From contig NZ_JAQYWQ010000010.1 of assembly GCF_029379315.1 (NCBI RefSeq), positions 42,930 through 106,929 of the forward strand: a DNA stretch of 64,000 nucleotides, read 5' to 3'. The notes under the pieces are model-generated. The model did no database searches. It saw only the letters and a list, made by a program, of their open reading frames with translations, and was not told the DNA's origin. A program made the position numbers and the translations under genes. The stretch comes from Nostoc sp. S13 (GTDB taxonomy: Bacteria; Cyanobacteriota; Cyanobacteriia; Cyanobacteriales; Nostocaceae). Position 1 is the first letter of the stretch; the number at the start of each line of letters is the position of its first letter. This document shows, piece by piece, positions 56,853 through 64,000 of this stretch.

Positions 56853-57554
56853 TTACTCATATAACGGTTCCGATTCAGTAATCGATTCTCCTGCCTGTTC
56901 TAAATTACCTAGGGTGTTTAACGATAGAAAACCAAACCCGACTTTAGAGGCAATATCTAGTAGCGTATAACCCATTGTTTCCCCACCTTGACCCAAAGCG
57001 TTAAACCCTTCTGGACTAAGAATCCACACAATTGGATAGAGTGTCCACAGCACCAGATGCACAGTTACCAGCTTGCGGAATGCTTGCTTGGATCTGGGAT
57101 GTTTGCGTTCTGCTTCGATCCGGTAGGGCTTCACTAATAAGTAGAAAACCGCCACGTAAGCACCACAACTCACAATATACCAGATATAGCTGATCGGCTT
57201 AGGTGTAACTGTGGCCAGGAAGCCAGTAGCAAGCATATAGGCGTTTGCTCCTAACAAGCTACCTGTAATCAGCAGGCTCGTTCTTCCCAAGAAAGTCAGA
57301 TCCAACAACAACAACGGCGTTGAGCAAAACCAAGTGACAAATCGCACCCAATAAGTTGGACGATCATTGATGATGTTAACTCCTTGACCGAGTGCCATTG
57401 CTAAGTACAGCCCACTAGCAATCAAGCAAATGAAAAAATTAAGTGTATACAGTATTTTCCAACGTTCATTTTTACCATTGTGTGCGCCTACTCCGAAAAA
57501 AGCACAACCCAGTGTCATACTGATGACACCAATCCACAGCCAAGTTTGAACCAT
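56853..57554 (-). CDS. Halorhodopsin-like microbial rhodopsin, TSD motif (inward chloride pump)
   Basis: 233 residues, seven helices. Helix C reads YWVRFVTWFCSTPLLLLDLT. Aligned to bacteriorhodopsin, Asp85, Thr89 and Asp96 become Thr, Ser and Asp. This TSD motif belongs to the cyanobacterial halorhodopsins such as the Mastigocladopsis repens pump. Helix G keeps LLDIASKVGFG, with the counter-ion Asp and the retinal Lys. It should move chloride inward under light. A basic loop (RIEAERKHPRSKQAFRK) precedes helix F. No carotenoid 15,15'-oxygenase gene for retinal synthesis is near. No sensory transducer gene is nearby either. Confidence 0.93.
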   Translation of the reverse strand: MVQTWLWIGVISMTLGCAFFGVGAHNGKNERWKILYTLNFFICLIASGLYLAMALGQGVNIINDRPTYWVRFVTWFCSTPLLLLDLTFLGRTSLLITGSLLGANAYMLATGFLATVTPKPISYIWYIVSCGAYVAVFYLLVKPYRIEAERKHPRSKQAFRKLVTVHLVLWTLYPIVWILSPEGFNALGQGGETMGYTLLDIASKVGFGFLSLNTLGNLEQAGESITESEPLYE

Positions 57555-57991
57555 AAGTATTTTCCAGCTTTTTGGTAACTATTAATGATAAATTGCTAAT
57601 GAGAAATTTCACTAATTAACTTTATTTGTTTTTGCTTGCAGAGAAACTATTATTTTTATTTCTTATTCTACTAGTTTTAATCATTAAAAAAATGTTTCTT
57701 AATGGAGATTTTAGATTAATAAAAAATCTGATTGAAATACAATCATAAATTAGACTTTAGTAACTTGCACTTTAGTACAGTACAAGCAGTTTTCTCTAAA
57801 CCCTTGTCTTTAGGGTAGACTCATATAGAATAGTCTACGATGGTCACTGAGCTTGCCGTACCCCTACTCAAAAGCTAAGCTACGCGCAGCCTCTCCTAGA
57901 GAAGTGCGGGCTATTCGGTGACGCGCCAATTGGCGATAATAAAGATGTGCTGAAGTTGACAATATAACAAAGCAACTGTTACCTAAAAGCA
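57555..57991. other. Intergenic region between divergent rhodopsin and endonuclease-like genes
   Basis: About 440 bases, very AT-rich next to the rhodopsin gene. A dispersed repeat (GCTACGCGCAGCCTCTCCTAGAGAAG, 57882-57910) and a palindromic CGCCAATTGGCG (57925-57936) follow. No gene seen. Confidence 0.55.
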
Positions 57992-58642
57992 ATGACACAG
58001 ACGGCAGCAATTACAGAAGCGATTACCACTCTTCAGGATGCAGAAAATCGATTCGGTTTTGTCCGTGTTGAAGACGAGGAGTTTTTCCCAGAGTGGTATG
58101 AGGGATTGTCTGAAATTACGGAAGCGGAAAAAGCATGTATGGATGTCGTGCGGCGCAGGTATCTCTATCACCGTGCCGGAGGTAATTTACTAGAAGGGAC
58201 AGTCATATTGTTGTTGGTGTCACCAATACTTGCACTCTCAGGATTTTACGATCCTCCTTTCAGAATTAAGGCTGAATCATCCGTGGAACTAGTGCTGGAT
58301 GATGGCGAAGAAATACTGCGCGGACGGATTGACGTTTTAGTGCTACAAGAGCAGTTGTGGGTGATGGTGTTAGAGTCGAAAAAAACCACGCTGTCAGTTT
58401 GGTCGGCTGTACCGCAAGCCCTAGCTTATATGATAGCTAACCCCAACCCCAGTAAACCTGTGTTTGGGATGGTGACGAATGGAGACGATATTTTATTTGT
58501 GAAAGTGACGCAAACAAGTACACCAGAATACGATTTGTCAAGGGTCTTCGCTCCGTTTGCATCCGCGAAGGAATTGTATGCCGTTTTGCAAATTCTCAAG
58601 CGTATTGGTCAGTTAATCTCTCCTGCCTCTACGGCTTTATAA
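57992..58642 (+). CDS. Orphan type I restriction R-subunit-like PD-(D/E)XK protein
   Basis: 216 residues. Core motif: GRIDVLVLQEQLWVMVLESK (Asp, Glu-x-Lys), then WSAVPQALAYMI (QxxxY-type helix), GMVTNGDDILFVKV. This is the nuclease domain of HsdR-like proteins without the helicase. HsdM and HsdS genes are absent. Many cyanobacteria carry such stand-alone genes; role unknown. Confidence 0.8.
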   Translation: MTQTAAITEAITTLQDAENRFGFVRVEDEEFFPEWYEGLSEITEAEKACMDVVRRRYLYHRAGGNLLEGTVILLLVSPILALSGFYDPPFRIKAESSVELVLDDGEEILRGRIDVLVLQEQLWVMVLESKKTTLSVWSAVPQALAYMIANPNPSKPVFGMVTNGDDILFVKVTQTSTPEYDLSRVFAPFASAKELYAVLQILKRIGQLISPASTAL

Positions 58643-59053
58643 AGTCCAATTATCCAAAACTAGATTTGGTACTTGACAAAAGTCTCGGTTGTTTCGTGTA
58701 ACCAAAATTCCACTTACCGAAAGAGCGATTGCAGTAATCCGTAAATCTTGCCGACCAGCTTTAATCTTTTGATTGATTAGATTCGTATATAATTCTTGTG
58801 GTTCAGGAGTAAATCTTAAAACATTCAAGCTTTTGAAACTATCAAATGTCACCTGTAGTTTCTCATAAGCCGAAACAAAATCATTAGCAGATGCTCGTCG
58901 AATGACTTGAAATCGCCTACGAAGTTGTTCCTCGACAGTGACAATTGTAATCGCTACTTCGCTAGCGTCAACAATGTTTAGGCGACGAGCAATTTCTAAA
59001 TTTCCTTTGTGGAAAAGAGAAACGCTATCAGTATCGAGAATCCAAAGACTCAA
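58637..59053 (-). CDS. VapC-family PIN-domain toxin
   Basis: 138 residues. PIN acidic residues: ILDTDSVSLF (Asp), TVEEQLRR (Glu), RQDLRITAIALSVSG (Asp) and LVTRNNRDF (Asp). The family cleaves RNA. GGGGGA lies about 10 bases before ATG 59053. The gene overlaps the end of the opposite-strand nuclease-like gene by 6 bases. An identifiable VapB antitoxin is missing; instead a remnant frame lies directly upstream. Confidence 0.87.
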   Translation of the reverse strand: MSLWILDTDSVSLFHKGNLEIARRLNIVDASEVAITIVTVEEQLRRRFQVIRRASANDFVSAYEKLQVTFDSFKSLNVLRFTPEPQELYTNLINQKIKAGRQDLRITAIALSVSGILVTRNNRDFCQVPNLVLDNWTL

Positions 59054-59081
59054 CTTGCTTCCCCCTGCCTACCAGAGCCAG

Positions 59082-59240
59082 TTATGGAGTAAGAGCAGCC
59101 AGAGCCGACTTAATTTCGTCTTCAGATGCAAGGCTTTCATCAACTGCCAAGAACGAAACTAAAATCAGGGGCGCATTTTGCTGTGCTGCGGCATACATTT
59201 TATGGTAGCCATCAAGGAGATAGTGAGCCAACTTAAGCCA
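59082..59240 (-). pseudogene. C-terminal gene remnant upstream of vapC
   Basis: A 52-codon coding-like frame (LAHYLLDGYHKMYAAAQQNA, then PLILVSFLAVDESLASEDEI) ends at TAA 59082, 28 bases before vapC. Two TGA codons lie just before it and no ATG start is left. DGYHKMYAA resembles the core of ParB/sulfiredoxin-like domains, but the rest of the gene is gone. It may be what is left of the usual partner gene. Confidence 0.5.
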
Positions 59241-59254
59241 TCATCATAAGATTT

Positions 59255-60784
59255 CTACTGCATTCTATCGATTGTGCGATACTGAATCGCTTCCGCGACA
59301 TGATTGGTTTTTAGCTCATCTTCTGCCGCTAAATCTGCAATCGTCCGCCCTACTTTGAGAACGCGATCGCTTGCTCTTGCGGATAAACCTAATTTTCTAA
59401 TTGCTACTTCTAATAAATTGCGACTAGCATCATCTAGCTTGCACCATTTCTGGAGATGAGGACTCTGCATGTGGGCATTGCAGCGCAGATTTGGTTCTTC
59501 TTGAAAGCGGGTAATTGCGCGATCGCTTGCTTGTTGCACCCGTTCCCGTACTGATGTTGATGCTTCTCCGGTAGGTTGTTGAGTAATTTCTTCTGGTTTT
59601 AAGCGATTTACCGCAACTTGTAAATCAATTCGATCCATCAACGGCCCAGAAAGTTTTGCCCAATATTGCTCACGTTGACGGGGAGAACAAGTACATTGTT
59701 GAATGGTATCGCCATAGTAACCGCAGGGACAGGGATTGGTACTCGCCACTAAAGTAAACTGTGCGGGAAACATTACCGATAGTTTGGTGCGGGAAATCGT
59801 TACATACCCATCTTCTAAAGGTTGACGCAGAAATTCTAAAACATCTCGTTTAAATTCCGTGAGTTCATCCAAAAAAAGCACGCCTCTGTGAGATAATGAT
59901 ATTTCTCCAGGACGAGGGAAGCTACCACCACCGACAAGAGAAGGCCCAGATGCCGAGTGGTGGGGACTGCGAAAAGGGCGATCGCGTACCAATGAACCCC
60001 GATTTTTCAATAAACCAGCCACCGAATGGATGCGAGTCACTTCTAAAGATTCGGCAAAACTCAGGGGCGGCAAAATTCCTGGTAAGCGCCGCGCTAACAT
60101 GGTTTTCCCACTACCAGGCGGCCCGACAAAAATTAAATTATGCCCACCAGCAGCAGCAATTTCTAAAGCCCGACGGGCATGAGCTTGTCCTTTGACATCA
60201 TGCAAATCTGCGCCAGGGTAGGATACTGTTGCTATCTCCGTTGTGCCATCCATCTGCACAGGTTTGTAACGCCCCGGATTATTTAAAAAATCCACCACAT
60301 CAGACAGATGTTTGCAGCCGTAAACAGCCAAGCCTTCAACCACTGCCGCTTCTTGGGCATTATCAGCAGGGATAACTAAACCTGCAATTCCCATCTTTTG
60401 GGCTGCTGCTGCGATCGGTAAGACACCAGCCACCGGACGCAAACTGCCATCCAGAGAGACTTCGCCCAAAAATAGATAATCCCCCAACAAATCAGCGCTA
60501 ACTTGCTCAGAAGCCGCCAAAATTCCCACACTAATAGGTAAATCAAAACAGGGGCCTTCTTTGCGTAAATCTGCTGGGGTTAAATTGATCACAATTTTTC
60601 GCATGGGAAAGGCAAAACCTGCATTCTTCAGCGTTGCTTTGACTCTTTCTCTTGATTCTTGAATCGCTGAATCTGGCAGTCCCAAGACAACAATTCCCGG
60701 CAATCCCCCTGACACATCGACTTCTACACCTACTTTGACGGCATCGATGCCCACAATTGATGCACTCCAGACTCTAGCAAGCAT
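59255..60784 (-). CDS. comM: YifB/ComM-family Mg-chelatase-like AAA ATPase
   Basis: 509 residues. N-terminal Lon-like ChlI domain (GIDAVKVGVEVDVSGGLPGI), then AAA+ with Walker A FVGPPGSGKTMLARRLPGIL and Walker B GVLFLDELTEFKRD, a zinc-binding STNPCPCGYYGD...CTC and the C-terminal lid KLGLSARASDRVLKVGRTIA. ComM is a helicase that promotes branch migration of incoming DNA in natural transformation, a trait known in cyanobacteria. Confidence 0.94.
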   Translation of the reverse strand: MLARVWSASIVGIDAVKVGVEVDVSGGLPGIVVLGLPDSAIQESRERVKATLKNAGFAFPMRKIVINLTPADLRKEGPCFDLPISVGILAASEQVSADLLGDYLFLGEVSLDGSLRPVAGVLPIAAAAQKMGIAGLVIPADNAQEAAVVEGLAVYGCKHLSDVVDFLNNPGRYKPVQMDGTTEIATVSYPGADLHDVKGQAHARRALEIAAAGGHNLIFVGPPGSGKTMLARRLPGILPPLSFAESLEVTRIHSVAGLLKNRGSLVRDRPFRSPHHSASGPSLVGGGSFPRPGEISLSHRGVLFLDELTEFKRDVLEFLRQPLEDGYVTISRTKLSVMFPAQFTLVASTNPCPCGYYGDTIQQCTCSPRQREQYWAKLSGPLMDRIDLQVAVNRLKPEEITQQPTGEASTSVRERVQQASDRAITRFQEEPNLRCNAHMQSPHLQKWCKLDDASRNLLEVAIRKLGLSARASDRVLKVGRTIADLAAEDELKTNHVAEAIQYRTIDRMQ

Positions 60785-61080
60785 TTCTTATATAACAGTA
60801 AACCTTTCAAATCTTTAGCAGATGAGTCGGTAAATTGGCATTAGTGAAACCACAGAGACGATTTTTGGATCAAATTATCTGGTTCTTGTTTGTTGGAAAA
60901 GTTAATAAGCCTTTTTAAGGAGGGTTAGGGAGGATGAAGCATAAAAAGTAATAATTAAGCAACAACAATATTTTTCAACAAAATTGCCAAATTAATAAAA
61001 CTTATTTCCGTAATATTACAGAAGCTATAAATACAAACAAGCATATAAAATAACAGGCAGATTAATAAATAACAGCAAAA
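60785..61080. other. Intergenic AT-rich region, probable deletion junction
   Basis: About 300 bases, strongly AT-rich, between comM and the remnant of egtC. The expected egtB and egtC 5' sequence is not found here. Confidence 0.5.
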
Positions 61081-61494
61081 AATTTTACATTTATAATATT
61101 ATTCATACCTCAAGATTTTTTCGTAAAAATTAATGGCAGTACTGACTCTGAACACATTTTCGCATTGTTACTTTCACAAATTCAAATTAACAAACATCGA
61201 CCTCCAGAATATGCTTTACGTATCACATTATTAACGCTTTTAGAGATGGCAAAACGCTATCAAGTAGAAGCCTCACTCAATATAATTTTTAGTGAAGGAC
61301 ATTGTTTAATAGCCTCTCGTTTTGCTACCACTTCACCGCCTCCATCTCTTTACTGGATTCGAGATGATCCGACTTTCCCAAAATCCATAATTATTGCATC
61401 CGAACCTCTATTTATAGGTAATTGGATTGCTTGCCCAGAAAATAGCATCATTAGTGTGGCAGCAGACTGTGAGATCCAAATTGAACAAATCTAG
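61081..61494 (+). pseudogene. egtC: Truncated egtC (glutamine-amidotransferase-type hydrolase), 3' part
   Basis: The frame carries INGSTDSEHIFALLLSQI, a helical middle (YALRITLLTLLEMAKRYQ), LYWIRDDPTFPKSIIIASEP and the ending GNWIACPENSIISV...EIQIEQI, which match the C-terminal half of EgtC. The N-terminal nucleophile Cys and the first 120 or so residues are absent; upstream is AT-rich noncoding DNA. ATG 61165 would give 109 residues without a catalytic centre. It precedes egtD by 190 bases. EgtC hydrolyses the gamma-glutamyl group in ergothioneine synthesis. Confidence 0.75.
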
Positions 61495-61687
61495 TGTGAA
61501 AGAGGTTAGCAATAGTACTTAAGCGCTTACTTGCTGTCATTTGAATAGGTAAATTCCTAAAAATAGCTCTAAAGCTTGAGCAATATTGCTCAGGCATGAT
61601 TTTATTAGCTATGACTATGTGTTTCACTGATTGGGGTAAAGGTCTGCCATCAAAGGTAGCCTATTACGCCAAGCAAACGGAGGTTTC

Positions 61688-62722
61688 ATGTCGATATCTA
61701 AAGCTGTTACCAGCAATCTTACTTCTCAAAACAGCGTTGAAAAACGCTTGCAGATAGAGCGTTTGCTAGGAGCAACTCAAGTAGTTGCAGCTAGTGCTGG
61801 GAGCGATGTGATTAAGGGATTAACTCAAATACCTAAATCTCTACCCCCCTGTTACTTTTATGATGACCGTGGTTCTAATTTGTTTGAGCAAATCTGTGAT
61901 TTACCAGAATATTACCTTACACGCACAGAAACAAGCATTTTACAGCAGTTTGCTAGTGAAATTGCCAAGATAACTGGTGCTTGTGAATTGGTAGAACTTG
62001 GTAGTGGCAGTTCTAGCAAAACCCGCATTTTACTAGATGCCTACCAACAGCTAGGCTATCCCCTGCACTACTTACCAATTGATGTGTCTGCAGGTATGTT
62101 GGAAAGTAGCGCCAAACAGTTATTGGAAGATTATCCCTCACTGCAAGTTTATGCACTAGCGGGAACTTATGAATTGGCCCTTGCACAACTCTTACCAACG
62201 CAATTACCCAGTCGGATGATTTGTTTTATTGGTAGCACTTTAGGTAATCTTACACCTGATGAGTGTGATGTGTTCTTCTCTCAAATTACAGAAGCCCTAC
62301 AAATAGGTGAGTATTTCTTGTTGGGAATAGATTTACGAAAGCCAAAACAGATTTTTGAACCAGCTTATAACGACAGCCAAGGAGTGACGGCAGCATTTAA
62401 CCTAAATATGCTGGAGCATTTAAATCAGCAGTTTGAGGGTAATTTTGACACCACGCAGTTTGAACACTGGGCATTTTACAATGAAAGTGAGCATCAAATA
62501 GAAATGCATTTACGCAGCCTGCGATCGCAAATTGTAGAATTACGCGCTCTTAACCTCAAGGTTAATTTTGGACTAGGTGAGACTATCCTCACCGAAATTT
62601 CTCGCAAATTTCACCTTAATACTATCAAGCAGCAACTCACCGCAGAGGGTTTATTACCTCTTCATGTGTGGACAGATCCAAATCAATGGTTTGGTTTACT
62701 GCTCTGCCAACTGCAAGCATAA
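61688..62722 (+). CDS. egtD: L-histidine N-alpha-methyltransferase
   Basis: 344 residues. N-terminal PPCYFYDDRGSNLFEQICDL and LPEYYLTRTE, SAM motif LVELGSGSSSKTRILL, YLPIDVSAGML, FIGSTLGNLTPDEC and the C-terminal LRSLRSQIV with the carboxylate-binding residues are typical of EgtD. GGAGG lies 5 bases before ATG. The enzyme makes hercynine (trimethylhistidine), the first step of ergothioneine. Looks intact, but its neighbour egtC is broken and egtB is not in view. Confidence 0.93.
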   Translation: MSISKAVTSNLTSQNSVEKRLQIERLLGATQVVAASAGSDVIKGLTQIPKSLPPCYFYDDRGSNLFEQICDLPEYYLTRTETSILQQFASEIAKITGACELVELGSGSSSKTRILLDAYQQLGYPLHYLPIDVSAGMLESSAKQLLEDYPSLQVYALAGTYELALAQLLPTQLPSRMICFIGSTLGNLTPDECDVFFSQITEALQIGEYFLLGIDLRKPKQIFEPAYNDSQGVTAAFNLNMLEHLNQQFEGNFDTTQFEHWAFYNESEHQIEMHLRSLRSQIVELRALNLKVNFGLGETILTEISRKFHLNTIKQQLTAEGLLPLHVWTDPNQWFGLLLCQLQA

Positions 62723-62746
62723 ATCAAATCAGGGTATGTCTCACAT

Positions 62747-62932
62747 ATATAGTGGTTCTCAGTTGAGTCCAATATAGACGTAACAAAAACAAGCCCTTTA
62801 CGCCAGTTCCTCATAGGGAAACCCCCTCTGAGCGACTGGCTCGCCTACAACCGTTGGGGAGTAACACTCAAAGCCTCTCTCCTAAAAGGAGAGAGATCAA
62901 AGTATATTGCATACAAAGGAGAACCGCTATAG
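62747..62932. repeat. Inverted-repeat element (MITE-like)
   Basis: The ends ATATAGTGGTTCTC and GAGAACCGCTATAG are inverted copies with two mismatches. The inside contains AGGGAAACCCCC, a copy of the CTCTGAGCGACTGGCTCGCC repeat, and CTCTCTCCTAAAAGGAGAGAG. The same TATAGCGGTTC end occurs near 27331. Confidence 0.65.
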
Positions 62933-63075
62933 ATGATATTCGTCCCACCACAAAAAGAGAGAACAATTAGGATCTCTCTAACTGGGGTAGTATTTTCACT
63001 AAGTAATGTCGTATATCATGTATTGATGCAGATCCCTATTAGCGTAAGCAACTAAACTAAATGTTTAGCAGCGAA

Positions 63076-63390
63076 TTATTGCCGCATCGAAGGTGTAGGA
63101 AAAATTCTGCTAAATATAGGAATCCTTGACTGAGGCTTAGTTGCAGTTATATTGGCATTAGCAGCAGAAGAGTTCTTAGCTGCTTCAGCGAGAATAGGTG
63201 GTTTGCTATTAGTAGTATTGGCAAAATCACTCAATTGGATAGTAGAAGGTGAATTTGAAGATAGAGAACTAATATTATCAGTATTTTGACTGTTGGTTTT
63301 TACCGGAGTTTCAGCTTGACATGGAGTAACGATGAAAGTCAAACTTGTTCCTAATACCACTATGAGCAAACGAGAAATATATTGTTGCAT
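63076..63390 (-). CDS. Secreted low-complexity protein
   Basis: 104 residues from ATG 63390 (MQQYISRLLIVVLGTSLTFI, a signal peptide ending near CQA). The mature part is Ser/Asn/Thr-rich (SSLSSNSPSTIQLSDF, NSSAANANITATK) with a Pro-Ile-Phe-rich end. A longer start at 63429 is less likely. Function unknown. Confidence 0.6.
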   Translation of the reverse strand: MQQYISRLLIVVLGTSLTFIVTPCQAETPVKTNSQNTDNISSLSSNSPSTIQLSDFANTTNSKPPILAEAAKNSSAANANITATKPQSRIPIFSRIFPTPSMRQ

Positions 63391-64000
63391 GGCGATTGGT
63401 AATGATAAAATGGGTTGAGAAATATTCAAATCTTAAAGAAGTTGTGTTTGTTCTAAGTTGTAAATAAAACCGCAATTTCCCAAGATAAATCATGACGCTG
63501 TTGTCCAATAAAACCTGATAACAGCGATTTATAAATCAATAGACTACTAAGGCTTAGTACATCAATTCACTAACAGCAACCGAACTTACTCAATCACTTT
63601 TCCTACAAGGCAAGGAGAATGTAAACTTCTCTTTCGTAAAAAGATAGCGGTTATTTTAAGACTACTGAATCACTCTTCTAGAGAGATGGAAAATAGATAT
63701 ACCTGGAAGAATTGAGGTTTTTTCATCGACTAAGCCAGTACAACTATTAATATTTTATTTATATTTAACTTGTTATTAAAAGAGGGATCTTACTGAACTA
63801 TATTTAACGAACTAAAGCAGAAAGTATATGAAATTTTAATAAAACCTGAGTTTGATGAAGTCGCTTCTGTAAATAAATAGGTGTATATGTTCAGCAATAA
63901 ATATTAATCTGACTATGTTAGGTAAATACTGAGAATATAAACCTATAAGTAGGTCAACTTAATTAAATATAAGATAGAGATACTCTTCCCGTTGTATGTC
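63391..64000. other. Intergenic AT-rich end of window
   Basis: About 600 bases with no frame or repeat that I can support as a feature. Confidence 0.55.

Noticed and set aside
56853..57554. Sensory rhodopsin (Anabaena type)
   Set aside because: The helix C residues are Thr/Ser/Asp, fitting a chloride pump; no soluble transducer gene follows.

Overview
The window reads as chromosomal DNA of a filamentous, heterocyst-type cyanobacterium close to Nostoc/Anabaena. The evidence is the very frequent HIP1 octamer (GCGATCGC), heptameric minisatellites such as GGGGCAT, dispersed palindromic repeats, and cyanobacterial genes: NDH-1 subunits ndhF and ndhD, rbcR, petL, a ferrochelatase with a chlorophyll-binding tail, and a cyanobacterial chloride-pump rhodopsin. 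No rRNA, CRISPR array, full insertion sequence or prophage was seen. One tRNA (Leu, CAG) is present.

Layout. 0-7 kb: the end of an ArgRS-like DALR-domain gene containing an in-frame minisatellite, a Crp-family regulator, and a minus-strand group of a Ser/Thr kinase plus three membrane-anchored substrate-binding proteins that share one N-terminal anchor. 7-18 kb: a carbon/energy block of rbcR, an NnrU-family gene, a WCGLC thioredoxin, ndhF and ndhD. ndhF and ndhD are separated by a 3.4 kb accessory island (toxin-antitoxin genes, an XRE regulator, a long palindrome, orphan antitoxins) that holds a second, decayed copy of the ndhF 3' end. 18-22 kb: accessory genes, including an unrecognised two-gene cassette (19684-21149). 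22-40 kb: mostly housekeeping (phosphohexomutase, Cas4-like nuclease, amidase, ribBA, argC, enolase, glyoxalase, clpB, htpG, rpmB, petL, aroB) plus a broken LRR-Roc (ROCO) gene. 40-46 kb: GC-richer, probably acquired genes (GAF protein, CmcJ/AsaB-like oxidoreductase) with a GST and small proteins. 46-54 kb: rRNA methyltransferase, tRNA-Leu, murA, methyltransferase, hemH and purB, with two near-identical 141 bp MITEs. 54-64 kb: DUF421 and YihY membrane proteins, a halorhodopsin-like chloride pump, an orphan endonuclease, VapC, comM, and a damaged ergothioneine locus (truncated egtC, intact egtD, no egtB in view).

The main theme is small repeats and MITEs reshaping genes. A minisatellite lies in frame in the DALR gene. 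A 45 bp repeat with a 5 bp duplication lies in frame in aroB. A 109 bp element splits a 40-codon gene. A MITE supplies the stop codon of a DUF421 gene. Other points to check are an argC whose catalytic Cys position reads Ser, a murA that seems to start at ATT, and several gene remnants. The best candidates for undescribed biology are the two-gene cassette at 19.7-21.1 kb and the kinase/binding-protein group at 1.8-7.0 kb; function for both is inference.
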